DNA of 64,000 nucleotides from DATFTE01 sp963840665 (GCA_963840665.1 CAWIZO010000005.1:496001-560000), one strand, 5' to 3'. Counted from the first letter of the stretch, positions 53,081 to 61,565 are shown. Notes: generated by a model not told the origin, from the sequence alone. Program-made: numbers and translations.

Positions 53081-53142
53081 TAGCTGTCGTAACATCCCGA
53101 TAACGCTCATTGGCCCCGGAAAAAGAGTTTTGAGTGCTAACG
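53081..53142 (+). repeat. Family A repeat, copy 5, with hairpin
   Basis: GTCGTAACATCCCGATAACG then CTCATTGGCC, and TTTTGAGTGCTAACG 15 bases later. GCTCA pairs with TGAGT, extended by flanking bases. Confidence 0.7.
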
Positions 53143-53195
53143 CCGTTTTCAACAATTGACAAGGCTAGGGGCGGCTGGTACAAAACTCCGACCTT

Positions 53196-53354
53196 ATGAG
53201 TCGCCTGCCAATATTGGAAGACGAGTTGGCCTTTCTAGAAAAGCTCCTACCAGAATTGGAAACAAGGCCGGGTTTAGGTCATCTGGCAATTGAGATCAAA
53301 AAGCGAATAGATAAGATTCGTCAGCAAATTCGCGCCCTGCAAGAAAAAGCGTGA
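53196..53354 (+). CDS. Possible 52-residue helical protein
   Basis: MSRLPILEDELAFLEKLLPE is followed by a Lys/Arg/Gln-rich helix ending RALQEKA. The heptad-like Leu/Ile spacing suggests a coiled coil. No ribosome-binding site is obvious. It lies between two family A repeats. Confidence 0.35.
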   Translation: MSRLPILEDELAFLEKLLPELETRPGLGHLAIEIKKRIDKIRQQIRALQEKA

Positions 53355-53385
53355 CCAAAATTCAAAGTTGCCCACTACCCCCATT

Positions 53386-53438
53386 GTTGACGAAATGTCG
53401 CCAGGCACTCATTGACCTTTAGAGGGGTTCCGAGTGGT
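53386..53438 (+). repeat. Family A repeat, copy 6, with hairpin
   Basis: GTTGACGAAATGTCGCCAGG then CACTCATTGACC and, 12 bases later, TTCCGAGTGG. Confidence 0.7.
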
Positions 53439-53530
53439 ATTACCTGTTTCGTTAGCCATTCCGGGTAGCGGCGCAGTTTGAAATCCATAAGACTGGCGCG
53501 GTTCAGCGAATCTGTGGGAAACTGTCTACC

Positions 53531-53722
53531 TTGGCTAAGAACCGCATACCAACGATTGGTGACCGCGTAGCAGCCCTCGGCCAGAAGGGCACATTTGTTG
53601 TGTACAGCATTGACGGCGATGTCCAGTGTGTTGAATTAAAGCTAATTGGCAAGGAACTACGCCTCAGCAGCATCCCGTGGTCATCATTGACCTTCCTCGA
53701 CATAGACCCGCATCGAAAATAG
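53531..53722 (+). CDS. Small beta-rich protein of unknown function
   Basis: A TTG start gives 63 residues: MAKNRIPTIGDRVAALGQKG then TFVVYSIDGDVQCVELKLIG and ending SSLTFLDIDPHRK. IGDRVxxxGxxGxFxVxxVD with a final PWxSLxFLD looks like a small SH3-like barrel seen in other short acidobacterial proteins; this is a recollection of pattern only. Confidence 0.5.
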   Translation: MAKNRIPTIGDRVAALGQKGTFVVYSIDGDVQCVELKLIGKELRLSSIPWSSLTFLDIDPHRK

Positions 53723-53730
53723 ACTGATCG

Positions 53731-53889
53731 ATGAGAATGGGGGAAGTTCGTCGGCAGCCTCGTGCCCGGGTGGAGATTGCGGTCGAGGGCGACAGTCACG
53801 GCCACTGTACTAAAAGGGGAGCAAATTCCCAAGTCATCCCAAAAAAAATCAAGACTGGCTTAGACCTGTCGGACTACATTCGTGCGTGA
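53731..53889 (+). pseudogene. Possible PilZ-domain fragment
   Basis: MRMGEVRRQPRARVEIAVEG is followed by 32 residues to a stop. RRQPRARVEI resembles the c-di-GMP-binding RxxxR entry of PilZ domains, but the rest of the domain is missing. It may be a decayed remnant or chance. Confidence 0.22.
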
Positions 53890-53946
53890 CTAAGCATCCG
53901 CGAGAAATCTCGCTCATTGCCCTTGGGTTGTGCGTGACTAACGCCT
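53882..53946 (+). repeat. Family A repeat, divergent copy 7
   Basis: CTAAGCATCCGCGAGAAATC then TCGCTCATTGCCC. TGCGTGACTAA occurs on both sides (from 53883 and from 53931) as a direct repeat. Confidence 0.5.
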
Positions 53947-53986
53947 AGGGTGAGTCAGGCAGCGGAATCTTCCCTGGAGTCTCGTG

Positions 53987-54017
53987 AAAAAAGGCCGAAC
54001 CTTTGGGGGGCCGGCCT
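53987..54017 (-). terminator. Intrinsic terminator (leftward)
   Basis: On the minus strand AGGCCG (54017-54012) pairs with CGGCCT (53997-53992) across 14 bases and is followed by TTTTT. It lies directly downstream of the structured element at 54036-54120 read on the minus strand. Confidence 0.75.
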
Positions 54018-54035
54018 GAAACGTGAGAATCTGAG

Positions 54036-54120
54036 CACGGTAAAGTCAAGCGGTCGTGAGGGTCGGAATGGCGGGAGTTCCCGCCACTAACCCATGACCG
54101 CCTGAAGGGGTCAAACTGTG
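54036..54120 (-). ncRNA. Candidate structured small RNA
   Basis: Three nested helices are seen: P1 54036-54041 with 54115-54120 (6 bp, one G-U), P2 54050-54055 with 54096-54101 (6 bp, extended by 54060-54063 with 54090-54093), and P3 54070-54076 with 54079-54085 (GGCGGGA/TCCCGCC, perfect). Internal-loop segments on both sides contain GTCAA. Read leftward, the element is followed within 25 bases by an intrinsic terminator, the layout of a small RNA of about 135 nt, or of a structured 3' end of the GAF gene transcript. I do not recognise a known riboswitch or ribozyme in it. No clear promoter was found. Confidence 0.5.
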
Positions 54121-54203
54121 GAGACGATACCGCATTAGCTATTCGAATGACTGTTCACTTTTGACCAGTTTTGAGAACCAGGGTCCGAGGAATGTCGTTT
54201 ATG

Positions 54204-54238
54204 GTTAGCGAAACATCTCGATTTCACTCATTGACCTT
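54204..54238 (+). repeat. Family A repeat, copy 8
   Basis: GTTAGCGAAACATCTCGATT then TCACTCATTGACCTT. No GAGTG arm follows. It lies in the 53890-54392 gap with the candidate RNA. Confidence 0.7.
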
Positions 54239-54392
54239 GGCCCATCGTCGAACAAATGGCGCAAGCTTGCGAGAACGCCTGGTTACATCAACTATCATGA
54301 GTCCTACGAGGGAGGCTCATGCAGGCAGAGACAAGAGTGGAGTGGGCCCATGCTGTTGTTGCGGATCAGAAGTGGGTATCTCAATCAAGAGC

Positions 54393-55616
54393 TTAGCGGG
54401 GCACTCGCTGCGCCGCGCTTTCAGCCGGACTCGGCGGCCGAGCAACCGGGTGTTGTGGCATGAAATAACGCACCGTTACGTCGTCTGAGATATAGCTCAC
54501 TTGGTTGTCCCCGCCCACCACTCGCTGCGGTGCGTGTTTTCGCGTGAAGTGGCGCACCGTCACATCTGATGTCACGTAATCGAGTTCGTTGGCCCCGACC
54601 TGCACCCATCGCCCGTCCTCTAGGCTGTGCGCAGTCTGCGGCAGGGAGGTGCTGTTCGCTAAAAATCGTTCCATGGGTAAGGAGGGCATCTGCCGCTCGA
54701 CGGCATTTGATCTCTGTGGCACTGAAGCCCCGAAGGGCGACACCGGATGGCGATGTCTGTAGGAAATCCAGCACGCCATTACCAGAACTACAGCGACGGC
54801 GATGGCCGCTTCCCATCGGCCTTTGTACAACGGTACCCGCTTCGCTCGCTTTAACACTGCCCAGACCGATTGCCGGGGCAGCGGTAAGCTCCCGGCCTTT
54901 GCAATGAAGTCTCCGGAAGCCGGGCCTATCGCAGGGTTGTTTGCCGCACTCGACACAGCACCACCGTCGATGAGAGACATGTTTAATTGAGGTCTAGTCT
55001 GTCCAACGTTCTCCCCCATGGACGACAGATTCGCTGCCAAAACTTTTGTCTGTTCGGGTCGCCCCGCATAGGACATCGCCTCGTCGACCAAGCCTGCCAT
55101 CAATCGATAACTGAGCACCTCTCGACGCCCGAAGGCGTGCGGTTCATTAAAGAGCACGTCCAACACGCCCACCAGGGCGCGGTCGTGATAAATCGGCAAG
55201 ATTAATAGGGACTGCGCTCCTAACTGCCGACAAATGGCCGCTTCAATCCGCGAATCGATCTGCGTATTCTCGACACGCAGAATCTCGCCGCTCGGCACGT
55301 TGTGCGAGGACACACAAAGTGTGGCTACCACGTGTCGCCCTACGTAAGTAGAACCACTTCCGCTCCCGGCCCGGTAAATCAGCTGATCTCCTTTCAACAA
55401 ACCGATAGCGATTCCGGTGGCGTTGGCGACTCTTCGAGCACGCACGGCAATCAGATTCATGGCCCCGTCCTCGTCGAGCCTGCCCGTCGCAATCGACCGT
55501 CCGAGTTCGACTATGGCAGAGAGCCAGTCAGGATCCATCCCACTCTCTTGCACGAGAAATGCATTGGACAAAAGCTTCTGGAAGGATTCGGGATCGGGGG
55601 TGGAGTTGGCAGTCAT
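54393..55616 (-). CDS. GAF-domain protein with a membrane helix and C-terminal repeats
   Basis: The 407-residue protein has a GAF domain at residues about 35-180 (LSAIVELGRSIATGRLDEDG ... AQSLLILPIYHDRALVGVLD), a ligand-sensing fold. A single membrane helix lies near 275-290 (AIAVAVVLVMACWIS). The C-terminal part has two similar segments: NELDYVTSDVTVRHFTRKHA and NQVSYISDDVTVRYFMPQHP. No kinase, cyclase or DNA-binding output is present, so the repeated C-terminal segment, outside the membrane by prediction, may be the output or a protein contact. The ligand is unknown. Confidence 0.75.
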   Translation of the reverse strand: MTANSTPDPESFQKLLSNAFLVQESGMDPDWLSAIVELGRSIATGRLDEDGAMNLIAVRARRVANATGIAIGLLKGDQLIYRAGSGSGSTYVGRHVVATLCVSSHNVPSGEILRVENTQIDSRIEAAICRQLGAQSLLILPIYHDRALVGVLDVLFNEPHAFGRREVLSYRLMAGLVDEAMSYAGRPEQTKVLAANLSSMGENVGQTRPQLNMSLIDGGAVSSAANNPAIGPASGDFIAKAGSLPLPRQSVWAVLKRAKRVPLYKGRWEAAIAVAVVLVMACWISYRHRHPVSPFGASVPQRSNAVERQMPSLPMERFLANSTSLPQTAHSLEDGRWVQVGANELDYVTSDVTVRHFTRKHAPQRVVGGDNQVSYISDDVTVRYFMPQHPVARPPSPAESAAQRVPR

Positions 55617-55830
55617 ACTTGTCGCGCTCCGATTCTGGGAGGCCGCACTGCTGGGCGCGATCGGGCAGGCGAGCGGTCAGAACTAAACCGGAAGCCGGTT
55701 AGCGTAGTTTCCCATCCAGCGAACGCACCGTCAATAGCGATTCAACCTGGAGCCGGTAAGGTATCGAAACGGAAGCGCGGGACCTCAATCGAACGGTCCA
55801 CGGGGCTCGGCCAACCGTGGGCCATAGGCA

Positions 55831-55865
55831 GTTGAAGTAATGTCGCCATTTCACTTATTGACCTT
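55831..55865 (+). repeat. Family A repeat, copy 9
   Basis: GTTGAAGTAATGTCGCCATT then TCACTTATTGACCTT. It opens the 653-base gene-free gap 55617-56269. Confidence 0.65.
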
Positions 55866-55898
55866 GCCGTGCCCACGCATCATCTAAAGGAGAAAAGC

Positions 55899-56238
55899 GG
55901 GGACCATCAGGCGTTTCGAGGGGGGTGACCTCAGGTTCGATGGTCCCCCGAAGGAGAAGAGGACCAGCGAGAGAAGGCCGACTGACCCTCTCTCCTCCAC
56001 AAAACACAAGGAGAAGTTAACGCCACCAATCTAAGCTGATGGAGGAGTGCTTGTCTGTGACCAAATTAATTTGTCACAGAAGCTGGTGATGGGCGTCACA
56101 TGGGGGAGAGAGTGCAGGGTCTAATTCGTGCCAGTTGGCGACAAATCCCCATCTCATTCAAAACGCCCTTTCTCTCGGCAGCCCGGGTCACCTGGGAGAG
56201 ACGTCTGTTTACGCCAAATAGCGAGCGGCTTTAGGCGT
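55899..56238. other. Gene-free segment with several dyads
   Basis: GGGGACCAT (55899-55907) and ATGGTCCCC (55940-55948) form a perfect 9-bp stem. CTGTGAC...GTCACAG at 56055-56079 is a 25-base near-perfect dyad around AAATTAATTT. ACGCC (56211-56215) and GGCGT (56234-56238) form a hairpin just past the end of the bicupin gene. No open reading frame of note is present. Confidence 0.55.
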
Positions 56239-56269
56239 TCAGGGCGGGCGCGGTGTCACGGCCGCGCCT

Positions 56270-57094
56270 TCAGCGCCACAGGATGACGGTGAAGTGTGCG
56301 GGTGCTTGGCCGGTATTGGTCTGACGGTGGGAGATGCCGGCTGGTATGTATTCAACCTCGCCGCTTTTTCGCGAGCGGACGACAGTGCCTTTGCCTTCGA
56401 CCTGGTCGGTCAGCTCGTAGTCCGACACCGCGACCAGCATGTGGGCAGTGGTGTGGCTGTGCTTGGTGGTGACCGCGCCGGGCGCGATGCTCACGTCCAC
56501 TACACAGACCTTCGCCGTGCAGAAGAGGTTCTTCTCATCGACGCACGCCGCCGTGCTGCCGGGATTGCAATAGTGCAAGGCGGTTCCGACCCGTTCCATC
56601 TTGCCCTGCGGATCGGCTAACTCGACGATCACGACCCGGAATGGGTCGGCGCCTTCGTTCTTGATGGCGTGCGCGGAGCCCGCATTACGGAACCGTACCT
56701 CGCCAACCGCCATCGTGTCCTCTGCCGGCTTGTGCCCAAACATTGTGTCTTGCGTGCGGCCGCCGCTCACGAACACCGCGAGCATGTCGTGGTCGTGCCG
56801 GTGCATTGGTGTCGCCTCGTGCGGCGCCAGCTCCAGCAGACTCACCGTCACGCGATCGTTGCGCAGTATCTCCTTGCGCTGCGGCACTTCGTTGGCTGGG
56901 ATCGGCGCGGGCACCTGACCCTCGCATACGGCGCAAAGAAACAAGAGAGCAGCGGCGGCTCTTCCCACATAGGCGGCAATGCTAGCCGAATTGGTGGCGG
57001 CCCGATCATAAAATCGAGGTTCGGGACCACGACAGCAGGTTCCGCATGCAACAAAATGCCGCAATAGTTGGATCAACATCCTGATTGCACTCAT
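56270..57094 (-). CDS. Exported bicupin protein
   Basis: Up to 274 residues with two cupin barrels. The first has PHEATPMHRHDHDMLAVFVS GGRTQ with the metal-binding HxHxxxE-like set; the second has APGAVTTKHSHTTAHMLVAV. AAAALLFLCAVCEGQ near residue 45 is the likely signal peptide core, so the true start may be later than 57094; the first residues overlap a family A repeat. Cupins of this kind may be enzymes or sugar/metal binders; the reaction is unknown. Confidence 0.7.
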   Translation of the reverse strand: MSAIRMLIQLLRHFVACGTCCRGPEPRFYDRAATNSASIAAYVGRAAAALLFLCAVCEGQVPAPIPANEVPQRKEILRNDRVTVSLLELAPHEATPMHRHDHDMLAVFVSGGRTQDTMFGHKPAEDTMAVGEVRFRNAGSAHAIKNEGADPFRVVIVELADPQGKMERVGTALHYCNPGSTAACVDEKNLFCTAKVCVVDVSIAPGAVTTKHSHTTAHMLVAVSDYELTDQVEGKGTVVRSRKSGEVEYIPAGISHRQTNTGQAPAHFTVILWR

Positions 57095-57100
57095 TAACCC
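57065..57100 (+). repeat. Family A repeat, copy 10
   Basis: AGTTGGATCAACATCCTGAT then TGCACTCATTAACCC. It overlaps the annotated 5' end of the bicupin gene. Confidence 0.55.
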
Positions 57101-57136
57101 GTACAGAGTCCGCGCGAAATTATAATCACACTTTCA

Positions 57137-57173
57137 GTTGTTGGCGAAAAATCGCCGATAACGCTCGCTGACT
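57137..57173 (+). repeat. Family A repeat, copy 11
   Basis: GTTGGCGAAAAATCGCCGAT then AACGCTCGCTGACT. The first part contains the small palindrome GGCGA-AAAA-TCGCC seen again at copy 13. Confidence 0.65.
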
Positions 57174-57216
57174 CTGCAAAGACCGTGGGTCGGGGCTTAC
57201 GCTCCGGCCTTTTGAT

Positions 57217-57768
57217 TTATGTGGTCATGACTGCGCGAGCGGCGGCGGGTTCAACAGGGGCTTTGCGGCGGAGCATGGCAGCGGAGATCAGAGTAATGAT
57301 AATGCCGACGGGGAGAGGCTCAATGAAAGTGTAGGCCATGTTGACGAACGGATTCTGGTAGAGCTGCTGAGAGTGCTCGATGGCAGCCACCTTCGCGGCG
57401 GTGGTGGCGGGGTCAAGTCCCGAGGACTGGACCTGGTGAATCTGCGCGGCGAAGTAGCTGTCCATGAAGTGGGGCATGAAGTTGAAGTAGAGGACCTCCC
57501 ACATGGCCACGTAGCAGACGGTGGTGATGAGGGTGATCAGGATGCCGCAGGCGAAGGCGCGTCCGAAGGAGATTTGACCGCCGAGGGTGTTGTCGCGGTA
57601 GCTGCGGACGCCGAAGTAGATGAGCAGGAACGACGCCACCATCATGGTGTAGCCGAGAAGCATGCTGTGGCCGGAGCTGATCTTGTCGGAGAGGAGAAGC
57701 GAGCCTCCCATAAGGACGGAGATCATGACGCCGGAGATGAGGCCGTAGGTAAGCACGGTTTTCTTCAT
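57217..57768 (-). CDS. DUF4199-family membrane protein
   Basis: From 57768 (MKKTVLTYGLISGVMISVLM, AAGGAG upstream) the product has 183 residues and four membrane helices: two at the N-terminus, one at FACGILITLITTVCYVAMWE, and one at the end (EPLPVGIIITLISAAMLRRK). FGVRSYRDNTLGGQISFGRA is the loop typical of DUF4199. The role is unknown. The C-terminal tail is short and Ala-rich. Confidence 0.8.
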   Translation of the reverse strand: MKKTVLTYGLISGVMISVLMGGSLLLSDKISSGHSMLLGYTMMVASFLLIYFGVRSYRDNTLGGQISFGRAFACGILITLITTVCYVAMWEVLYFNFMPHFMDSYFAAQIHQVQSSGLDPATTAAKVAAIEHSQQLYQNPFVNMAYTFIEPLPVGIIITLISAAMLRRKAPVEPAAARAVMTT

Positions 57769-57981
57769 GTGAAACTCCTTGGTGAAAGTGACGACGGAGT
57801 CACGATACGGTGGTGCGGGGCCGGATGTCGTCACCCTTTCGGATGATTTTAGAGGAATAGGGCGGAAATCGTGCTTTCGGGTGACGCGGTCAAGGAATAA
57901 TCAGCGCACCGCGTCTTGCTGCAACTTTCCTTCGATGCATGCATCTAGACAGCGAGCCCCGTTCCCTAGAGGAGACAAGTC

Positions 57982-58347
57982 ATGTCCTACAGCATATCGA
58001 CCTTGCTGCCTCGTAATCTGAGCGACGTCTTTGGCGAAAATGACCCCGTGCGTCGGCGCGCGGCCCTAGACGACATCTGGAATGAAGATGGTGTGTTCTA
58101 CGATCCCAACGGAGGCATCTACCGCGGCCGTGACGAGATTGATCGTATTGCTGGTGTGATAAAAGCAACACATCCAGATTTCAAATACCAGCCTCTCTCC
58201 GCTCCCGAGGAATTAAGTGATGCCGGACGGGTTCGATGGGTATCTGGCACTCCCGGCAAACCTCCAGCTTACGCGGGAACCGATTTTGTCGTTGCCCGGA
58301 ACGGGCGCATTGCTGCGATCTATATGTTTTTCGACAGCCTGCCCTGA
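57982..58347 (+). CDS. NTF2/SnoaL-like protein
   Basis: The 121-residue protein has the NTF2-like layout: NDPVRRRAALDDIWNEDGVF YDPNGGIYRGRDEIDRIAGV and later GTDFVVARNGRIAAIYMFFD SLP. The conical fold binds small hydrophobic substrates; members are isomerases, cyclases or carriers. GAGGAGAC precedes the ATG. A related fold, of another branch, is encoded at 63465. Confidence 0.82.
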   Translation: MSYSISTLLPRNLSDVFGENDPVRRRAALDDIWNEDGVFYDPNGGIYRGRDEIDRIAGVIKATHPDFKYQPLSAPEELSDAGRVRWVSGTPGKPPAYAGTDFVVARNGRIAAIYMFFDSLP

Positions 58348-58411
58348 ATGGGTTCTGCTATGCACGATTCACGAATGACGAACGTTTTTCGGCAACGCGG
58401 GCTGTGCGTTA

Positions 58412-58530
58412 GTTGGCGAAAATATCCCCGTTACGCTCATTGACCGGATGGGCCAAAAGACCTGTTTGGGGTTTTGAGTGTAATCTAGCTGGTTTCATCA
58501 TCAAGACCTGTTTGGGTTTTGAGTGTAGTC
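58412..58530 (+). repeat. Family A repeat, copy 12, with duplicated right arm
   Basis: GTTGGCGAAAATATCCCCGT then TACGCTCATTGACC, and TTTTGAGTGTAATC at 58473-58485; TTACGCTCA pairs with TGAGTGTAA. A near-identical stretch of 28 bases (AAGACCTGTTTGGG...TTTTGAGTGTA) occurs at 58457-58485 and again at 58503-58530, a tandem duplication of the right arm. Confidence 0.75.
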
Positions 58531-58685
58531 GCTGTTCGCATCAAGTCTCTCTTTCCGGCTTGTCTCACCGAAGGTTCCCCCTAGCACTTTTGCCAGTGTT
58601 CGACGAATCATCCTTCGACTATCCTCGACCCAAATCCACCTCCGCGGAATCCCACGCACTCGGAACCAAAAGCGAGGAAATGACT

Positions 58686-60122
58686 ATGGCGTTGGCCAAC
58701 GTAACTCCTATTCACGGACAGGGACAATCCATCGGCTCCAACGCCGTCGAGACGCGCATCGGCAAGCTCGACTTCGAGCACGACGTGCCGACCAAGGAAA
58801 CCGTCACGAACCTCTACGACGCGATGGACTATCAGCGCGCGTGCCAGCTTTATCTCTGGGCGTTGCCCATCGTCGGCTTCGAGCAGTTGCGGGTCGTGTC
58901 GGAAGCCACAACAGGCGCTCTCCCCAACCATGACGTGGGCGTCTACCAAGGCTACCGGAATCTCCTTATCTACTTCACACCGAATGCGACAACTCCTTAC
59001 AGCATTGGCGTTCTGGACCTAAGCAACGGCCCCGTCGTGGTCGAATTACCTGCTGGTGCGATTGCCGGGGCGGCCAACGATTGGTGGCAACGGATTATCA
59101 CCGACATTGGTCTCACTGGTCCGGATCAGGGCAAGGGGGGCAAGTACGTTTTTGTCGGACCGGGGCAGGAAGCACCGACGACAGAGGGGGTCCTCGTCAT
59201 GCGGGTCCGGACGTTTGGCGTCGTCTACTTTTTCCGGGCACTCGACCCCGACCCGGAGAGATCCACAGCGTTGTCGAGGGGCGTGCGCATCTATCCGTGG
59301 GCCGAGCGCGACAATCCACCCGCCACACGCTATCTGACGCCTGACCCGGACAAGATTGTGAAATTCATGAACCCGCCGCGCGGGATGGATTATTGGAAGC
59401 GGCTCTCGGCAGCCATCCAGCGGGAGCCTGTAGAGGATCGGGACCGTTTTTTCATGGCGATGCTCATGCCGCTGGGCATCGAGAAGAGCAAGCCTTTCCA
59501 GCCCGACGAGCGGCAGAAGAAGATTCTCACCGAAGGGGCATTTGTCGGTGAGGTGATGGCCAAGGCCGAAGCCTTCGATACGCGGTTGCCGGACTTACGC
59601 TACCGCAACACGCTGTGGATGAAACCCCTCATGGCTATGGACCCCACTCAGGATTTGGCAAACTACAGCGAACTGGATCAGCGCGCTGCCTATACTTACT
59701 ATGCTGTGATGGTCACCGCAGGCATGCGCAGCGATACCCCCGGAACGGGGCAAGCTTACCTCGCCAGCTTCCGCGACCCGGAAGGGCATTCCTTCGATGG
59801 TGCGCAGAGCTACCGGTTGCGCGTGCCGACGAATCCCCCAGCGAAACAGTTCTGGTCGGTCACACTTTACGAGACCGCCACCCGCTCATTCGTCCAGAAC
59901 GAAGAGCAACGCGCCGACCGCTCCTCTCGACATGACCTTGTCAAAAACCCCGACGGCTCGGTAGACCTTTACTTCGCCCCGATAGCGCCGAAGGGATTTG
60001 AGAACAATTGGATTCCCACCCTGCCCGGCCACTCGTGGTTCGCAGCTTTCCGACTCTATGCACCGCTAGAACCTTACTTCGACGAAAGCTGGCCGCTGCC
60101 GGATATCGAGAAGGTGAAGTAA
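58686..60122 (+). CDS. DUF1254/DUF1214-domain protein
   Basis: Starting at 58686 (MALANVTPIHGQGQSIGSNA, GAGGAA upstream) the protein has 478 residues. The DUF1254 part (YDAMDYQRACQLYLWALPIV ... GVLDLSNGPVVVELPA) is followed by the DUF1214 part ending PAKQFWSVTLYETATRSFVQ ... NWIPTLPGHSWFAAFRLYAP LEP. These two-domain proteins are widespread and functionally uncharacterised. No signal peptide is seen. The open frame extends upstream through a family A repeat, so the longer start is unlikely. Confidence 0.85.
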   Translation: MALANVTPIHGQGQSIGSNAVETRIGKLDFEHDVPTKETVTNLYDAMDYQRACQLYLWALPIVGFEQLRVVSEATTGALPNHDVGVYQGYRNLLIYFTPNATTPYSIGVLDLSNGPVVVELPAGAIAGAANDWWQRIITDIGLTGPDQGKGGKYVFVGPGQEAPTTEGVLVMRVRTFGVVYFFRALDPDPERSTALSRGVRIYPWAERDNPPATRYLTPDPDKIVKFMNPPRGMDYWKRLSAAIQREPVEDRDRFFMAMLMPLGIEKSKPFQPDERQKKILTEGAFVGEVMAKAEAFDTRLPDLRYRNTLWMKPLMAMDPTQDLANYSELDQRAAYTYYAVMVTAGMRSDTPGTGQAYLASFRDPEGHSFDGAQSYRLRVPTNPPAKQFWSVTLYETATRSFVQNEEQRADRSSRHDLVKNPDGSVDLYFAPIAPKGFENNWIPTLPGHSWFAAFRLYAPLEPYFDESWPLPDIEKVK

Positions 60123-60178
60123 CTCCGCTGATGAAACAGGCGCGCTAGGCTAATCCACGCTGACGCCGAAACTATGCG

Positions 60179-60252
60179 GTTGTTGGCGAAAAATCGCCAT
60201 AGCACTCATCACCCCATGTCGCTGGCTCGCCAGGGCCAATGAGTGCAAACGC
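60179..60252 (+). repeat. Family A repeat, copy 13, with perfect hairpin
   Basis: GTTGTTGGCGAAAAATCGCC then ATAGCACTCATCACC. GCACTCAT pairs perfectly with ATGAGTGC (60239-60246). It lies between the DUF1254 and BKACE genes. Confidence 0.75.
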
Positions 60253-60404
60253 TGTTAAACGTCACTGTACTTTCTGACAGTGTCCCAAGTCCCTGCTTCC
60301 CTCGTACCCTCAGTGGAAAGTCCCTTAATCCGTTTCTCCATTTGTATGTCTGCGAACCGCGTTCCCATACTCCGACCTAGAACCAGGTCGAAAAGGAGAA
60401 ACTT

Positions 60405-61565
60405 ATGTATTTCACCGATGATTCACTACTACCTGAGAATCAGGCACCGCTCATGATTACAGCTGCGCCCTATGGGCCGATGTGGATGCCGGACGATTTC
60501 CCTGGACAAGTCCCGGTCACTTGGGAAGAGCAAACTCAGATCGCGGTGGATTGTTACAACGCTGGCGCCACGCTCCTCCACATCCACGTGCGCGATCCCA
60601 AGACAGGCCACATCTCCAAGAATCTCCGGGAATATGGCGACCAGGTCGCGCGGCTGCGCAAGGCCGTTCCCAAGATGATTCTGCAGGTCGGCGGGTCCAT
60701 CTCTTTTGCGCCCGAGCCGGGCGAAGAAGCAAAGTTCCAGAGTTACGATTCGCGCCACAAACTGGCCGAGATCGACCCGAAACCCGATCAGGTTACGATT
60801 GCATGCGGCACCTCTCTCTATGACCTGACGGCACTGCATCCTGTAGATGATTCCTTTCAGGGAACCCGCTTTGAAGATCCGGCGATGCTCCACGCCATGG
60901 CGAACATGGTCGCCGACTCCACACCGGATTTCTATCTGGAGAACATCAAGCGGATGGTCCAGCACGGGATCCAGCCTTACTTCGCGCTCGGCCACGTCCA
61001 CAGTCTTGAGCTGGTCGAGCGGCTGATCCGCAAGGGTTACTACATGGGGCCGGTGAACGGCTTCTTTAGCATAGGTGCGGCTGGCCCCTGCGGCGCAAAT
61101 CCATTTGACCTAATGGAGCTGATACGCCGCACGCCGCATGGCTCGTTCTTCACATACCAGACGACGTTCCGTCTGACCCACCCGGTTGCCGCGATCTGCA
61201 TCGCACTAGGACAACACACCCGTGCCGGTATTGAGGACAATCTCTGGAACACCACCAAGGGCGAGCGTATGACCTCGATCCAAATGATCGAGCGCCACGT
61301 CCGTTTGGCTAAGGAGCTGGGCCGCCCCATCGCCACCGCCGAACAAGCGCGCCAGATGCTGAAGATCGGCGTGACGTACAAATCCACTGAGGAAACGCTG
61401 GCCAACCTCGGACTGCCCCCGAACCGTCTCCCAGGCAACATGGGCTTCCTGGTCCATGAGACCGACGGAAGGTTCCACCCCGCTGCGCAGGGAGGATGCG
61501 GACACATCCACGCAGGCGAGTGGGAGAACGAGGTGAAGGTTCCAAGCAAAGTTAAGGTCGCGTAG
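60405..61565 (+). CDS. 3-keto-5-aminohexanoate cleavage enzyme-like protein (BKACE, DUF849)
   Basis: This 386-residue TIM-barrel enzyme belongs to the BKACE family, which cleaves beta-keto acids with acetyl-CoA. The zinc site HIHVRDPKTGH has His59 and His61 with Arg63 next to them; LQVGGSISF and CGTSLYDL follow, then GPVNGFFSIGAAGPCGANPF. The length exceeds the usual 270-310 residues because of N- and C-terminal extensions, as in a subgroup of large BKACE proteins. AGGAG precedes the ATG. It leads a run of four same-strand genes that may form a degradative unit. Confidence 0.88.
   Translation: MYFTDDSLLPENQAPLMITAAPYGPMWMPDDFPGQVPVTWEEQTQIAVDCYNAGATLLHIHVRDPKTGHISKNLREYGDQVARLRKAVPKMILQVGGSISFAPEPGEEAKFQSYDSRHKLAEIDPKPDQVTIACGTSLYDLTALHPVDDSFQGTRFEDPAMLHAMANMVADSTPDFYLENIKRMVQHGIQPYFALGHVHSLELVERLIRKGYYMGPVNGFFSIGAAGPCGANPFDLMELIRRTPHGSFFTYQTTFRLTHPVAAICIALGQHTRAGIEDNLWNTTKGERMTSIQMIERHVRLAKELGRPIATAEQARQMLKIGVTYKSTEETLANLGLPPNRLPGNMGFLVHETDGRFHPAAQGGCGHIHAGEWENEVKVPSKVKVA

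Noticed and set aside
54036..54120. Known riboswitch (c-di-GMP, TPP or cobalamin) or hammerhead ribozyme
   Set aside because: None of the required conserved cores (GEMM, THI box, cobalamin box, CUGANGA/GAAA) is present.
55899..55948. tRNA gene suggested by GGTTCGA next to a 3' stem
   Set aside because: Only about 50 bases long, with no anticodon arm or D-arm.
56055..56079. CRP-type operator TGTGA...TCACA
   Set aside because: The half sites are 13 bases apart rather than 6, so the CRP consensus is not met.
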